Source: Alphaproteobacteria bacterium UBA6178
Lineage (GTDB): Bacteria; Pseudomonadota; Alphaproteobacteria; Rickettsiales; UBA3002
Assembly: GCA_002422205.1 (NCBI GenBank)
Contig: DITS01000039.1
Location: forward strand, 1-26,706
Direction: 5' to 3'
DNA length: 26,706 nt
Part shown: piece after piece, positions 1 to 7,234 of the stretch
Layout: every line of letters starts with the position of its first letter
How positions within the stretch are numbered: the first letter of the stretch is position 1
Made by a program: the position numbers and the translations under genes
The notes under the pieces: model-generated
The model's database searches: none
Told to the model about the DNA's origin: nothing
Seen by the model: only the letters and a program-made list of their open reading frames with translations

Positions 1-80
1 TAATATACATCTTCCTGTGGTATTCCCCAACGCATCCACAGATTTTGCAGCCGGTCATATGCTTTGTTATGAAAGACCAT
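1..80 (-). CDS. N-terminal fragment of an unidentified gene running off the left edge
   Basis: On the minus strand an ATG at 80-78 opens a frame that stays open to base 1, giving 26 residues that begin MVFHNKAYDRLQNLW. A GAGAG purine stretch lies just upstream of the ATG, and an in-frame GTG at 95-93 is an alternative start. The Trp/Arg-rich start is plausible for a real protein. It faintly recalls the C-terminal half of DUF3268 zinc-finger proteins (aromatic-His-Asp-Leu-Trp spacing), but 26 residues are too few to assign a family. It would be transcribed divergently from the metal cluster. Confidence 0.3.
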   Translation of the reverse strand, partial: MVFHNKAYDRLQNLWMRWGIPQEDVY

Positions 81-395
81 CGCTTTCTCTCGCACATTAC
101 TCTTTTTACTGCTTTTATTGCCGAACTTTCTTTATAGAATCCATTTCGCAAATGCACAACCATAAATCTACATAGTCTAATTTATAGACACGCTAAGGTT
201 GTTTATGACGCAGGGGAACCCCGACGCTTCAGAAGTGATCGCAGGGTTCATAGCGTCCGTTTGTTTTGCTCAGACTCGGTATATCAATTTTGCCTTGCCA
301 GAACCGACAATGCTTTCTTCGACTGCAAGGCAGAACTATTAGGCCGCAACGAATGCTAAAAACTGAATTTCAGAAAACTCGATTCTTGGAATTAG
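81..395. other. Gene-poor intergenic region left of the metal cluster
   Basis: No convincing gene lies here. The base composition is more AT-rich than in the flanking genes. It separates the leftward edge gene from the rightward metal cluster and holds the inverted repeats listed separately at 207-332. A 45-codon ORF (205-342, +) is preceded by a weak AAGG, but it coincides with the inverted repeats and has no recognisable protein features, so I do not call it a gene. Confidence 0.6.
207..332. other. Structured element of nested and sequential inverted repeats
   Basis: Two foldable blocks are visible. In the first, GACGC (207-211) pairs with GCGTC (253-257), and inside it GAACCC (216-221) pairs with GGGTTC (244-249). 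A small CTT/AAG hairpin (227-235) sits at the tip, and a competing GGGG-AA-CCCC palindrome lies at 213-222. In the second, TGCCTTGC (291-298) pairs perfectly with GCAAGGCA (325-332) across a 26-base loop. There is no T-run, so these are not obvious intrinsic terminators. It could be a small structured RNA, a remnant end of a mobile element, or a protein-binding site. The sequence alone does not decide. Confidence 0.35.
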
Positions 396-423
396 TTGTA
401 AATTAATAATTGTCGGCTATTAT
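396..423 (+). promoter_or_regulatory. Putative promoter giving a leaderless mRNA for the first small Cys-rich ORF
   Basis: A -35-like TTGTAA (396-401) and a -10-like TATTAT (418-423) are separated by 16 bases. The start codon is at 431, only seven bases after the -10 box, so transcription would begin at or within a base or two of the AUG. There is no Shine-Dalgarno sequence upstream of the ATG, which agrees with leaderless initiation. Predicted by eye; the same geometry recurs at 7200-7235. Confidence 0.5.
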
Positions 424-430
424 CCGTGTC

Positions 431-751
431 ATGAAAAAAGTTATTCTTTCACTCTTTATTGCCTTTTCTCTGCTTGTTGCGCCTATCGCACACGCAGCTG
501 GTATGAATTGTGAGGGCGATAACTGCCAGATGACTGAGCAATCGAAGAAACAGTCCAAGAGCGAAAAGCAGGATGATGGCAAAATGGCTAACGCTGGACA
601 TCATTGCTGCTGCCCCCATGTATCGGCCATGCCTAATTTGACTATGGCTGCACCGATGACGGTTTCCAGCCGCACGGTTTTTGTTCTTGAGCAGGATGCC
701 ACGACATCCGTAGTGGTCGGACCACCACTCAAGCCACCCTCCCACGCTTAA
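431..751 (+). CDS. Small secreted Cys/His-rich protein, CzcI/DUF2946-like; probable metal-sensing leader ORF of czcCBA
   Basis: 106 residues. An N-terminal Sec signal peptide (MKKVILSLFIAF to about Ala22) precedes a polar mature part with Cys27, Cys32 and the cluster HHCCCPH (residues 57-63). The chain ends with two Pro pairs (GPPLKPPSHA, residues 97-106). A longer frame can be opened from a TTG at 410, but the ATG at 431 gives a clean signal peptide and fits the promoter spacing. Small secreted proteins of the CzcI/DUF2946 kind often precede metal efflux operons and end in a similar Pro-Pro motif. Here the final codons and stop lie in an RNA segment complementary to the region before czcC. 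I therefore infer a regulatory (nascent-peptide) role, possibly alongside metal binding in the periplasm. It resembles the protein at 7235-7630. Confidence 0.75.
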   Translation: MKKVILSLFIAFSLLVAPIAHAAGMNCEGDNCQMTEQSKKQSKSEKQDDGKMANAGHHCCCPHVSAMPNLTMAAPMTVSSRTVFVLEQDATTSVVVGPPLKPPSHA

Positions 752-842
752 TTCCATAAAGCAGGCTTGCGCCTGAAAGAGTGCCTATTTAGGCGCTCTG
801 ATGTCGCATGTCCTTTTGTGTTTTACCCAAGGAATTAAGTGT
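744..842 (+). promoter_or_regulatory. Candidate regulatory RNA: leader-ORF stop region paired with the region upstream of czcC
   Basis: CTTAATTCC (747-755), which contains the leader ORF stop codon (749-751), is perfectly complementary to GGAATTAAG (831-839). With one G-U pair (746/840) the stem extends to 12 bp, 744-755 with 831-842. It would occlude the AAGGAATTAAG segment in front of czcC. Enclosed are two hairpins: CAGGC/GCCTG (762-766/771-775, loop TTGC) and AGAGTGCCT/AGGCGCTCT (778-786/791-799, loop ATTT, one G-U). No T-run follows. A ribosome held near the stop codon would cover one arm and release the other. The same design occurs at 7627-7699. Confidence 0.6.
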
Positions 843-853
843 GAGAACTCCCG

Positions 854-2182
854 ATGCCAAACCGATCTAAGCTCCCCGTATGGCTGCTTTGCGCCACCAT
901 GCTAACCAGTGTGCCTGCTTTTGCTGAAGCAGAAAAGCAAACCGAACCACTGCCGCCTGCTGTTGTGGCTGCACCCGTGAAAGCCACTGGCTTTACGTTG
1001 GATGACGCGATTGCTAAGGCGCTCGCACAGTCGCCGCGCTTGAAGGCCTTTGGCAGTGGCGTTGCGGCTGCAAAGGGAGAGCAGCGGCAAGCTGGGGCAT
1101 GGGTGAACCCAGAAGTGGGTGTGGAAGCAGAGAATGTCGCGGGTCAAGGCGCATATAAAGGGTTTGATTCAGCAGAAGTGACGGTTGGGGTCACGCAGGA
1201 AATTACTATCGGCGGGAAGATTTCGGCACGAGAGAGCATCGCAGGTAAAGGTTTGGAAATCGCCTCGCTTGATGAACAGGCTGCAACACTTGATGTTATC
1301 CGCGATGTTACCACCGCCTATGCGGATGTAGTGGCGGCAGAAGAAAATGTGCGCCTTGCTACTGAGCAAAAAGAACTGGCTGTGGACGTGCTGAAATCGG
1401 TCAGCGTGCGTGTGGGTGCTGCCGCTGCGCCGCTGATTCAAAAAAGCCGCGCAGAGGTGGAACGCTCCACCGCCACTATTGCCCTTGATAAAGCGAACCG
1501 TGAGCGTGATATTTCCCGCAAGAAACTGGCCGCGCTGATGGGAGAAGAACGCTTCACCCTGCTGCTTGATAGCGCGGCATTTTATGCCATTGCCAAGCCA
1601 GATGCGACATCGCTGGAAGAAAAGCTGAAAGCCAACCCCGATCTGGTGAAGCTGAATAGCAGCTTGGAGCAATCGAAAGCACGGCTGGAACTGGAACAGG
1701 CCAATGCCATTCCCGACCCGCGTTTAAGTGTTGGCGTGCGTGATTTTCGTGATAGCGGCGATCAGGCGTTTATCGTTGGCGTGTCGCTGCCCATCCCCGT
1801 GTTCAATGCCAACCGTGGCAATATCGAGAAAGCGCGGCACGATGTCAGCCGCACGGAAATGGATAACCGCCAGCTGGCACTCAACACCAGTGCGGAACTG
1901 ACACAGGCGCATGAGCGTATGGAAAACGCCTATGTACAGGCGGAAACACTCAAAACCGAAATCCTTCCTTCCGCCGATAAAGCATTCAGGCTGGCGCGTG
2001 AAGGCTATGGCTTGGGACGCTTCCCCTATCTCGAAGTGCTGGACGCGCAGCGTAGCCTGTTTGGGGTAAAACAACAGCAGATCGAAGCGATACGCGAATT
2101 TCATACTGCTAAGGCGCAAGTGGAACGGTTGACCGCCACGCGCCTCAGCACATTACAAAAATCAGGAGAGAACCATGAATAA
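854..2182 (+). CDS. czcC: CzcC-type outer-membrane channel (TolC/OEP family) of an RND metal efflux system
   Basis: 442 residues, the usual length for CzcC/CusC-like outer membrane factors. An N-terminal signal peptide ends around residue 24-26 (PAFAEA). Two outer-membrane efflux repeats follow, with long helical stretches typical of the periplasmic alpha-barrel (for example VTTAYADVVAAEENVRLA near residues 151-168 and a matching block near 340-430). In complex with CzcB and CzcA it would form the exit duct through the outer membrane. The ATG at 854 is the only in-frame start after a TGA at 842-844. Its own Shine-Dalgarno is weak, and the better AAGGA at 829-833 lies about 20 bases upstream inside the proposed regulatory stem. 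The gene overlaps czcB by 8 bases, so the two are translationally coupled. Confidence 0.9.
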   Translation: MPNRSKLPVWLLCATMLTSVPAFAEAEKQTEPLPPAVVAAPVKATGFTLDDAIAKALAQSPRLKAFGSGVAAAKGEQRQAGAWVNPEVGVEAENVAGQGAYKGFDSAEVTVGVTQEITIGGKISARESIAGKGLEIASLDEQAATLDVIRDVTTAYADVVAAEENVRLATEQKELAVDVLKSVSVRVGAAAAPLIQKSRAEVERSTATIALDKANRERDISRKKLAALMGEERFTLLLDSAAFYAIAKPDATSLEEKLKANPDLVKLNSSLEQSKARLELEQANAIPDPRLSVGVRDFRDSGDQAFIVGVSLPIPVFNANRGNIEKARHDVSRTEMDNRQLALNTSAELTQAHERMENAYVQAETLKTEILPSADKAFRLAREGYGLGRFPYLEVLDAQRSLFGVKQQQIEAIREFHTAKAQVERLTATRLSTLQKSGENHE

Positions 2183-3299
2183 GCGCAACCTCATTATATT
2201 AACGCTGCTGCTGGCCATTGCTGGCGGCGCATATCTAACGCTTGGCGGGGATGCAAATGAACCCGCAGCGGAGAATCACGCCCACGCCGATAAAGACGAG
2301 CATGGCCACGGCGATGAGCATAAAGACGACCATGCCGAAGGTGGCGACCATGGACATGGTGACAAGGATGAACACGCGCACGGCGATGAACATGGTCATG
2401 ACCATGCCGAAGCCAAACCCGCCGCCGATGAACATGGCGAAGCCGATGAGCATGGGCATGGTGGTGAAGAAGGTGGTCATGCTGAGGAAAGCAAAATCAG
2501 CGATAATGCGGTGAAGAATCTGAATATCGAGATTCTGCAAGCTGGCAGCGCGATGGTGCAGGAAACCGTTAGCGTCAGTGGCCGCGTAACCCTTAACCAG
2601 AACACTACTGCGCAAGTGAAAGCCCGCTTCCCCGGTGTGATTCGCAGCGTACTGAAAGAGCCGGGTGAAGTGGTGAAGGCTGGCGACACGCTGGCAACGG
2701 TGGAGAGCAACGACAGTCTGCAAGTCTACGCAGTAAAGTCGCCTGTGTCTGGCACCATCATCACCCGCAATGCCAGTGTAGGTGAGTTAGCGGCGGATAC
2801 GCCGTTATTTGCGGTGGCAGATTTAAGCAAGCTGTGGGCGGAGCTGTTCATTTTCTCGAAAGATGGCGAGAGGCTGAAAGCTGGCCAGAAAGTCCGCATT
2901 CAGTGCCTTGATGACCCTATCAATACCGACACGACCATTGCGTTGGTGCTCCCCACAGCTGAAGCCTCAAGCCAGACGGTGGTAGCGCGTGCGGTGATTG
3001 AGAATGCCGATAACCACTGGCGTTCGGGCATGAATATTCGCGCCGATGTAGTGCTATCGGAAAAAGAAGCCCCGCTTGCAGTAAAAACTGAAGCAATCCA
3101 GCGCATGGAAGGCAACACGGTGGTGTTTGTGCGCGAAGATGGCGGCACTTTCAAAGCGCGACCTGTGGAAACAGGCATGAGCGATGCGACATGGACGGAA
3201 ATCAAAAGCGGCCTCACGGCTGGCCAGCATTACGTCGCTAAAAACAGCTTCGTGGTGAAAGCCGACATCGGCAAAGCCGGTGCGGAACACGAACACTAG
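2175..3299 (+). CDS. czcB: CzcB-type periplasmic adaptor (membrane fusion protein) with His-rich N-terminus
   Basis: 374 residues. An N-terminal hydrophobic anchor or signal (LIILTLLLAIAGGAYLTLG) is followed at about residues 30-108 by a strongly acidic, His-rich segment carrying 17 His, repeated as HGHGDEH-like units. Then comes a conventional HlyD/CzcB body: beta-barrel start (VSVSGRVTLN), lipoyl-like half-motifs (GVIRSVLKEPGEVVKAGDTLATVES and SPVSGTIITRNASVGE) and a membrane-proximal domain ending in GAEHEH. It should link CzcA to CzcC. The His-rich part probably collects or buffers metal in the periplasm. AGGAGA precedes the ATG, and the start overlaps the end of czcC by 8 bases. The repeat is also visible at DNA level (about 2270-2490). 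Confidence 0.9.
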   Translation: MNKRNLIILTLLLAIAGGAYLTLGGDANEPAAENHAHADKDEHGHGDEHKDDHAEGGDHGHGDKDEHAHGDEHGHDHAEAKPAADEHGEADEHGHGGEEGGHAEESKISDNAVKNLNIEILQAGSAMVQETVSVSGRVTLNQNTTAQVKARFPGVIRSVLKEPGEVVKAGDTLATVESNDSLQVYAVKSPVSGTIITRNASVGELAADTPLFAVADLSKLWAELFIFSKDGERLKAGQKVRIQCLDDPINTDTTIALVLPTAEASSQTVVARAVIENADNHWRSGMNIRADVVLSEKEAPLAVKTEAIQRMEGNTVVFVREDGGTFKARPVETGMSDATWTEIKSGLTAGQHYVAKNSFVVKADIGKAGAEHEH

Positions 3300-3317
3300 A
3301 ATCTAGGGGATAGAGCC

Positions 3318-6300
3318 ATGATTGAACGTATTTTAGGGTTTTCCCTTCATCACCGATACCTGATCGCACTGCTTACATTGGCGGTAGCGGTGTTTGGTAT
3401 GTACTCACTTAAAAATCTGCCGATTGATGCCGTGCCAGACATCACCAACAATCAGGTACAGATCAACACCACTGCCTCTGCGTTTTCGCCAATGGAAGTG
3501 GAAAAGCAGGTGACATTCCCCGTGGAAACCGCACTAGCGGGTATTCCTGGTCTTGAATATACCCGCTCGATTTCACGCAACGGATTTTCTCAGGTGACTG
3601 CCGTATTCCGCGATGACGTGGATATTTATTTTGCACGCGCTCAGGTGAATGAACGCATTGCGGAAGCAAAAGAAAGCCTGCCCGAAGGCGTTGACCCAAA
3701 GATGGGCGCAATTTCGACTGGCCTTGGCGAAATTTACATGTGGACGGTGGAATATGAACATCTACGCGGCAAAGGCGCGGAAATTAAGGATGGAAAAGCT
3801 GGCTGGCAATCCGATGGTAGTTATTTAACACCCGAAGGCCAGCGCATGAACTCGGATGTTGAACTGGCTTCCTACCTCCGCACGGTGCAGGACTGGATTA
3901 TCCGCCCTCAGCTGAAAGGCGTGAAGGGTGTGGCGGGTGTCGATGCCATTGGTGGTTATGTGAAACAATACCATGTGCAACCCAACCCTGAAAAACTGGT
4001 GGCTTTGGGTTTAAGTTTCTCAGATGTGGTCAATGTGCTGGAGCGTAACAACACCAGCATTGGCGCTGGCTATATTGAGCGTAGCGGCGAAGCCTATGTG
4101 GTGCGGGCGGATGGGCGTATCGAAAATGCCGAGCAGATCGGCAATATCGTGGTGGCGAACCGTGGCGGCATCACCATTTACCTGAAAGACATTGCGACCG
4201 TGGGCATCGGCAAGGAACTCCGCACGGGTTCGGCTTCTGAAAATGGCTACGAGGTGGTGGTTGGCACGGCACTCATGCTGATTGGCGAAAATAGCCGCAC
4301 CGTATCGCAAGCCGTGGATGAAAAAATCACGGAAATCAACAAATCACTGCCCGAAGGTATCCACGCCAAAACGGTGCTGAACCGCACTAAGCTGGTGGAT
4401 CGCACCATCGGCACGGTACAGAAAAACTTGGCTGAGGGCGCATTGCTCGTCATCGTGATTTTGTTTTTGCTACTAGGCAACTTCCGCGCCGCGCTGATTA
4501 CCGCGCTCGTCATCCCGCTTTCCATGCTGATGACCAGCATGGGTATGATTCGTGCTGGCATCAGTGGCAATCTCATGAGCCTTGGTGCGCTTGATTTCGG
4601 GCTGATCGTGGATGGTGCGGTGATTATCACCGAGAACTGCCTGAGCCGCTTGGCGCATCGCCAGCACCATGAAGGCCGAATACTCACCCTGCAAGAACGC
4701 TTGCATGAAGTGATGGTGGCCAGCCGCGAGATGATTCAGCCTTCCGTATTCGGTCAGGCGATTATCATCATGGTATATATCCCGCTGCTGACCTTCAGCG
4801 GTGTGGAAGGCAAGATGTTCGAGCCAATGGCGATGACGGTGATTTTTGCGCTGATCGCCGCCTTCGTGCTGTCGCTCACCTTTGTCCCCGCCATGATTGC
4901 CATTTTCGTCAAAGGCAACGTGGAGGAAAAAGAAAGCCGCATTATTCATAAAACCAAAGGCTGGTATGAACCCGCCTTGCATTGGGCACTCAATGCGCCG
5001 CTTAAAATCATCGGCGCGGCCACTGGCGGCTTTGTATTCTCCCTCGTGCTGTTTTCCACGATGGGGCAGGAATTCATCCCGACGCTCGATGAAAAAGACA
5101 TCGCCATGCACGCGATGCGGATTCCTTCCACCTCGCTGACGCAGTCGCAGGAGTTGCAATTTGCCGTGGAAAAAGCGGTAAGCAGCGTGCCAGAAGTGGA
5201 GTTTGTATTCTCTAAAACGGGTACGGCGGAAATGGCCGCTGACCCGATGCCGCCAAACGTATCGGATACATTCATCATTCTGAAAGACAAAGACCAGTGG
5301 CCTGACTCCAGTATCGAAAAATCAGAAATCATTGCGAAAATCAACAAAGCTGTGTCTGACGTTCCGGGGAACAACTACGAATTCACCCAGCCGATTCAAA
5401 TGCGCTTCAATGAGCTGATTTCGGGCGTGCGTTCGGATGTGGCGGTGAAGATTTACGGCGATGATTTTGGCGTGATGGAGAAAACCGCAGCCCAGCTGGT
5501 GCAAACGCTCAAATCCGTTGAAGGCAGCGCGGATGTGAAGATGGAGCAAACCAGCGGCCTTCCTATGTTGGAAGTGAAGCTGGATAAAAACGCCATCGCT
5601 CGTTACGGCCTGAATGTCAGTGATGTACTCGACGTGCTGGCGATTGCCGTCGGTGGCCGCGAGGCTGGCTTGGTTTTCCAAGGGGATCGCCGCTTCGATA
5701 TTTTGGTGCGTTTGCCAGATAACATGCGACAAGACCTCAGCGTACTGGAAAACCTGCCCGTGTTGCTGCCCGTCGATGACGATAACATGGCAGACCGCAT
5801 CGGTGGCCAGCCGCATGCCCGCCCAGCTTATATCCCACTCAAGCAGGTGGCGAAGCTGGAAATCACGGACGGACCCAACCAGATTAGTCGTGAGAACGGC
5901 AAACGCCGCGTGGTGGTGCAAGCCAACGTGCGCGGACGCGACATCGGCTCGTTCGTGAAAGACGCACAAGCCGCTATCGGCAGCAAGGTGCAAATCCCTG
6001 CTGGCTACTGGTTGGAATGGGGTGGGCAATTCAAAAACCTTGAAGAAGCCAAGGCTCGGCTCGGCGTGGTTGTGCCAGCCTGTTTCTTCATGATTTTCCT
6101 GCTGCTGTTCACTGCGCTTGGTTCTGTGAAGCAAGCTCTGCTGGTGTTCTCTGGCGTGCCGCTGGCACTCACGGGCGGCATTATCACCCTTTGGCTGCGC
6201 GGGATGCCGTTCTCTATCTCGGCGGCGGTGGGCTTAATCGCGCTTTCAGGTGTGGCGGTGCTGAACGGGCTGGTGATGATTACCCGCATCAACCAGTTGG

Positions 6301-6566
6301 TGCGCGAAGGCATCGAGGCGAACACAGCCATCATCGAAGGTGCGCTTTCCCGCTTCCGCCCCGTGCTGATGACCGCACTCGTTGCTTCCTTGGGCTTTGT
6401 GCCGATGGCGATTGCCACGGGTGCTGGCGCGGAAGTGCAAAAGCCGCTGGCGACAGTGGTGATCGGCGGACTCATCACCGCAACCATCCTGACGTTGCTG
6501 GTGCTACCCGCCATTTACAAACGGTTCAACCTTGCCCGTGACCTGCTGGCGAAGGGGGATTTATGA
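3318..6566 (+). CDS. czcA: CzcA-type heavy-metal RND transporter (HME-RND), divalent-cation class
   Basis: 1082 residues, full length for an HME-RND pump. This proton-driven inner-membrane trimer exports metal through CzcB and CzcC. The start (IERILGFSLHHRYLIALLTL, TM1), IPLSM and the TM4 signature are clear. The signature reads DFGLIVDGAVIITEN (residues 426-440), matching the DFG...DGA...EN pattern of the Zn/Co/Cd (CzcA/CnrA, HME1-like) class rather than the AIGxMVDAA pattern of Cu/Ag CusA/SilA pumps. The periplasmic segment has the family motif QDWIIRPQLKGVKGVAGVDAIGGY. The segment between MWTVEY and TPEG is somewhat longer than I expect for CzcA. A GGGGAT ribosome site lies 18 bases after czcB, and the stop overlaps the next ATG (ATGA). 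Confidence 0.93.
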   Translation: MIERILGFSLHHRYLIALLTLAVAVFGMYSLKNLPIDAVPDITNNQVQINTTASAFSPMEVEKQVTFPVETALAGIPGLEYTRSISRNGFSQVTAVFRDDVDIYFARAQVNERIAEAKESLPEGVDPKMGAISTGLGEIYMWTVEYEHLRGKGAEIKDGKAGWQSDGSYLTPEGQRMNSDVELASYLRTVQDWIIRPQLKGVKGVAGVDAIGGYVKQYHVQPNPEKLVALGLSFSDVVNVLERNNTSIGAGYIERSGEAYVVRADGRIENAEQIGNIVVANRGGITIYLKDIATVGIGKELRTGSASENGYEVVVGTALMLIGENSRTVSQAVDEKITEINKSLPEGIHAKTVLNRTKLVDRTIGTVQKNLAEGALLVIVILFLLLGNFRAALITALVIPLSMLMTSMGMIRAGISGNLMSLGALDFGLIVDGAVIITENCLSRLAHRQHHEGRILTLQERLHEVMVASREMIQPSVFGQAIIIMVYIPLLTFSGVEGKMFEPMAMTVIFALIAAFVLSLTFVPAMIAIFVKGNVEEKESRIIHKTKGWYEPALHWALNAPLKIIGAATGGFVFSLVLFSTMGQEFIPTLDEKDIAMHAMRIPSTSLTQSQELQFAVEKAVSSVPEVEFVFSKTGTAEMAADPMPPNVSDTFIILKDKDQWPDSSIEKSEIIAKINKAVSDVPGNNYEFTQPIQMRFNELISGVRSDVAVKIYGDDFGVMEKTAAQLVQTLKSVEGSADVKMEQTSGLPMLEVKLDKNAIARYGLNVSDVLDVLAIAVGGREAGLVFQGDRRFDILVRLPDNMRQDLSVLENLPVLLPVDDDNMADRIGGQPHARPAYIPLKQVAKLEITDGPNQISRENGKRRVVVQANVRGRDIGSFVKDAQAAIGSKVQIPAGYWLEWGGQFKNLEEAKARLGVVVPACFFMIFLLLFTALGSVKQALLVFSGVPLALTGGIITLWLRGMPFSISAAVGLIALSGVAVLNGLVMITRINQLVREGIEANTAIIEGALSRFRPVLMTALVASLGFVPMAIATGAGAEVQKPLATVVIGGLITATILTLLVLPAIYKRFNLARDLLAKGDL

Positions 6567-7192
6567 GCGGCTGCCACGACCATTGCAATGAAAGCGGGCA
6601 ATCAGGCGTATCGGCAGAATACCGCAAGGTGCTGTGGATATGCTTGATTGCTAACGCGGTGATGTTTGTGGCGCAGATGATAGCAAGCTACGCCGCGCAT
6701 TCTGTTTCACTGCTGGCCAACAGCGCCGATTTTCTCTCCGATGCCGCCAATTATGGCATCAGCCTCTATGTGCTAAATCAATCGCTTCGCCAGCGTGCCA
6801 AGGCTTCGCTGTTCAAAGGCATTTCCTTGGGCTTGGTGGGGCTGTGGGTGGCGTTTGAAACACTCCACCACGCCCTACAGCCTGAACTGCCAAAACCCCT
6901 TATTATGGCAGTTATCAGTGCGGTTGCGTTGGCAGTCAATGTCGGTTGTGCTGTGCTGCTCTACAAATACCGTGGCGGCGATAGCAACCGCGAATCCGTT
7001 TGGATATGCAGCCGCAACGATGCCATCGGTAACATCGCCGTGATGATCGCCGCCGCTGGCGTGTTCGCCTCCAGTACCATATGGCCAGATATTATCGTCG
7101 CCGCCATTCTCGGCTGGTTGGCTGTATCTGGCGCGTGGCGCATTATTCAATCCGCGAAAAATGAATTAATACAAACTGGTACTTCGTTATGA
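6563..7192 (+). CDS. Short cation-diffusion-facilitator-like transporter lacking the C-terminal domain
   Basis: 209 residues, compared with about 300 in typical CDF proteins. Six hydrophobic segments are visible, but the cytoplasmic metal-sensing domain is absent. A short N-terminal tail holds GCHDHC, a likely metal-binding patch. The TM2 motif is NSADFLSDAANYG, where classical CDFs have HxxxD; here the pair is DxxxD or SxxxD-like. The TM5 motif is RNDAIGNIAVM, so HxxxD becomes DxxxN. The fold assignment is good, but metal specificity and even transport activity are uncertain because the canonical His ligands are missing. It is translationally coupled to czcA by a 4-base overlap and preceded by GGGGG, so it probably works with the Czc pump on the same cations. 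Confidence 0.75.
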   Translation: MSGCHDHCNESGQSGVSAEYRKVLWICLIANAVMFVAQMIASYAAHSVSLLANSADFLSDAANYGISLYVLNQSLRQRAKASLFKGISLGLVGLWVAFETLHHALQPELPKPLIMAVISAVALAVNVGCAVLLYKYRGGDSNRESVWICSRNDAIGNIAVMIAAAGVFASSTIWPDIIVAAILGWLAVSGAWRIIQSAKNELIQTGTSL

Positions 7193-7199
7193 ATAAATA

Positions 7200-7227
7200 T
7201 TGCAGTAATCTAGTATCTTATTATAAT
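7200..7227 (+). promoter_or_regulatory. Putative promoter giving a leaderless mRNA for the second small Cys-rich ORF
   Basis: The -10 is a perfect TATAAT (7222-7227) and the -35-like hexamer is TTGCAG (7200-7205), with a 16-base spacer. The ATG is at 7235, seven bases after the -10, and no Shine-Dalgarno is present, so the transcript should start on or next to the AUG. The promoter lies only 8 bases after the stop of the upstream transporter gene, giving the copper block its own transcription start. Confidence 0.55.
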
Positions 7228-7234
7228 TAGTGCC

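Noticed and set aside
205..342. 45-residue ORF on the plus strand in the left intergenic region
   Set aside because: Its codons are dictated by the inverted repeats, the ribosome site is only a weak AAGG, and the peptide has no recognisable features.
2270..2490. Regular short repeats that could suggest a CRISPR or tandem-repeat locus
   Set aside because: They encode the His/Asp-rich segment of CzcB in frame, with no unique spacers and irregular repeat length.
4473..6134. Long minus-strand ORFs (228 and 270 residues) inside czcA
   Set aside because: They are antisense to a complete, motif-rich RND gene and have low-complexity His/Arg/Gln composition typical of shadow frames.
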